From positions 1-56,618 of the forward strand of contig SXND01000162.1 in assembly GCA_005777235.1 (NCBI GenBank): DNA of 56,618 nucleotides, given 5' to 3'. Source of the stretch: Pseudomonadota bacterium. Lineage in GTDB: Bacteria; Tectomicrobia; Entotheonellia; Entotheonellales; Entotheonellaceae. Below the pieces are notes generated by a model that saw nothing but the letters and a program-made list of their open reading frames with translations, was not told the DNA's origin and did no database searches. This document shows positions 55,318-56,618 of this stretch, one piece after another (position 1 is the first letter of the stretch; each line of letters starts with the position of its first letter). A program made the translations under genes and the position numbers.

Positions 55318-56571
55318 ATGCAAAAGCTGGCGGATGTCTGTATCAAGCAACCCGTATTTGCGGCCATGCTCATTCTCGCCCTCGTGGTCATCGGCACCAC
55401 CAGCTATTTCCGGCTGGGCGTGGATCGCTTCCCGTCGGTAGATTTACCCACCGTGCGCGTGCTCACCACCTTACCTGGGGCCTCACCGGAAGAAGTGGAA
55501 TCGCAGATTTCACAGCGCCTTGAAGAAGCCATCAACACCATTGAAGGCATCAATGAGATGCGCTCGATCTCTGGCCCCGGCAGTTCCATCATCATCATTA
55601 CGTTCAATCTCGAACGCGAGATCAACACCGCCACCCAGGACGTGCGCGACCGCATTGCCTCGGTCTTGCGTGAGCTGCCGCCCGGATCCGAGGCGCCGCT
55701 GATTTCCAAGTTCAGCAATGACCTGGCGCCGGTCATGACCCTGGCGGTGTCTGCCAACCGCTCGACGCGTGAGCTCACCGAATTGGCCGACAAAGTGGTC
55801 AAGGCGCAGCTCGAACGCGCCGCTGGCGTCGGGGAAGTGGTCATTGTCGGGGGCCTGAAGCGGGCGATCAACATCTGGATCGACTCCGCCCGGCTGACCG
55901 CCTACCGTATCCCCATTACCGCGGTGCGTAATGCCGTGATCCGCCAGAACGCCGATGTGCCCGGCGGCAACATCACCGCGGGGGACCGCGAGCAGACCCT
56001 GCGCACCATGGGCCGCGTGGTCGATCCGCGGGCATTTAATGATCTGGTAGTCGCCACAGTCAACGGCGCGCCGGTGCGTATCCAGGATATTGGCCGGGCG
56101 GAAGACGGCACCAAAGAACAGCGCTCCATTGCCCGGCTGGATGGCGTGCCCACGGTCATCCTGGAAGTGCGGCGGCAGTCGGGATCCAACACGGTCGAAG
56201 TCATCAAAGACGTTAAAGAAAATCTGGCCAAGGTCATGGCCCAGCTCCCGGGCGATATGAAGGTCGAGATTATCCGCGATCAATCGCGCTATATTTACGC
56301 CGCGCTGCATGAAATCAACACCCATCTCGTGCTGGGTAGCATTCTGGCCTGTCTGGTGGTCCTGGCCTTTATGCGCAGTTGGCGCTCGACCCTCATTGCT
56401 GGGATCGCCATCCCGGCCTCGGTTATTGCCACCTTTGGCATGATGCGCGCCCTCAATTTCACCCTCAACAGCGTCACCATGCTGGCTCTGGTGCTGATGG
56501 TGGGCATTGTCATATATAAGCGCATCATAATATTATGCAGCACAGTATGGCGATGCAGTTGTTCAACATGA
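55318..56571 (+). pseudogene. RND efflux pump, truncated by foreign DNA at the right edge
   Basis: The N-terminal third of an AcrB/MdtB-type pump: TM1 QPVFAAMLILALVVIGTTSY, porter domain FPSVDLPTVRVLTTLPGASP, PGSEAPLISKFSNDLAPVMT, DRFP opening, YRIPITAVRNAVIRQNADVP. TM2-TM4 begin at HLVLGSILACLVVLAFMRSW and IAGIAIPASVIATFGMMRAL, NSVTMLALVLMVGIVI. Here homologues continue with DDAIVVLEN (the proton-relay Asp pair), but from about 56512 the text becomes AT-rich and reads YKRIIILCSTV before a stop. A full pump is about 1,030 residues, so two thirds are missing from the window. Confidence 0.88.
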
Positions 56572-56618
56572 TGTTGACACAACTTGTCAAACATTTAAGA
56601 ACATACACACGAAAAACA
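56512..56618. other. AT-rich foreign segment at the right edge
   Basis: The last 107 bases are far richer in A and T than anything else nearby and break the RND pump at its TM4 motif. The stretch contains tcaacatgatgttga, a near-palindrome. It is most simply the end of an insertion sequence continuing beyond the window; an assembly join is the alternative. No frame long enough to identify. Confidence 0.6.

Overview
The window is GC-rich, densely coded bacterial chromosome with clear Shine-Dalgarno sites. It combines Gram-negative envelope genes (TolC, an RND pump with its adaptor, lipoproteins, periplasmic binding proteins) with many paralogous hydrolases and amidohydrolases, orphan solute-binding proteins, XisH/XisI, Uma2, a TIR-STAND protein and several decayed transposases. 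This suggests a large-genome uncultivated bacterium, such as a Tectomicrobia/Entotheonella-like or deltaproteobacterial lineage. That placement is inference; no rRNA, tRNA or ribosomal protein gene is present to fix it.

Layout. 0-3.9 kb is a mobile-element graveyard: two related IS110 copies, an IS5 copy with readable terminal repeats that landed in a small toxin-antitoxin-like cluster, and the tail of an OmpR-type regulator. 4.1-12.2 kb is a healthy plus-strand block: class III aminotransferase overlapping a Gfo/Idh/MocA dehydrogenase, a TolC protein, a divergent GMP synthase, an Mrp ATPase, an alpha/beta hydrolase and a SRPBCC protein. 12.2-21.6 kb is mostly minus strand: a lipoprotein, a family 5 solute-binding protein, a wrecked CheB-CheR-PAS gene overlapping a class I aminotransferase, a retropepsin-like protein, an antitoxin remnant and two tandem M20 amidohydrolases. 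21.8-22.7 kb holds two odd small secreted proteins (Gly-His repeats; Cys-rich repeats).

22.8-29.6 kb is the most unusual region. It holds a TIR-STAND-TM-TPR gene, a four-TM partner and a xisH/xisI pair, bracketed by two copies of the 3' end of one hydrolase gene. All but xisI are broken: a 2-base loss and a nonsense codon in the STAND gene, a nonsense codon in its partner, and a 102-bp MITE inside xisH. 30.6-39.8 kb has a solute-binding protein with a near-consensus promoter, an APC transporter fused to a hybrid histidine kinase (one frameshift), a VOC protein, a dienelactone hydrolase, a BNR-repeat protein, a DUF3151 protein and a nonsense-broken Uma2 gene. 40.2-44.8 kb is a second graveyard: IS4 and IS110 remnants around a transglutaminase-like gene.

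44.9-53.8 kb looks like an intact catabolic and uptake neighbourhood, apart from an inserted TnpB element: MBL hydrolase, two-subunit TPP-dependent decarboxylase, HpcH/HpaI aldolase, RraA-like protein and a PhnCDE-type ABC transporter whose binding protein resembles the family annotated as putative selenate-binding. A strong promoter then drives an RND adaptor and pump; the pump gene is cut by AT-rich DNA at the right edge.

Lesions (nonsense codons, frameshifts, insertions) fall in mobile, defence-like and sensory genes, while metabolic genes are intact. This favours real gene decay over sequencing error for most of them.
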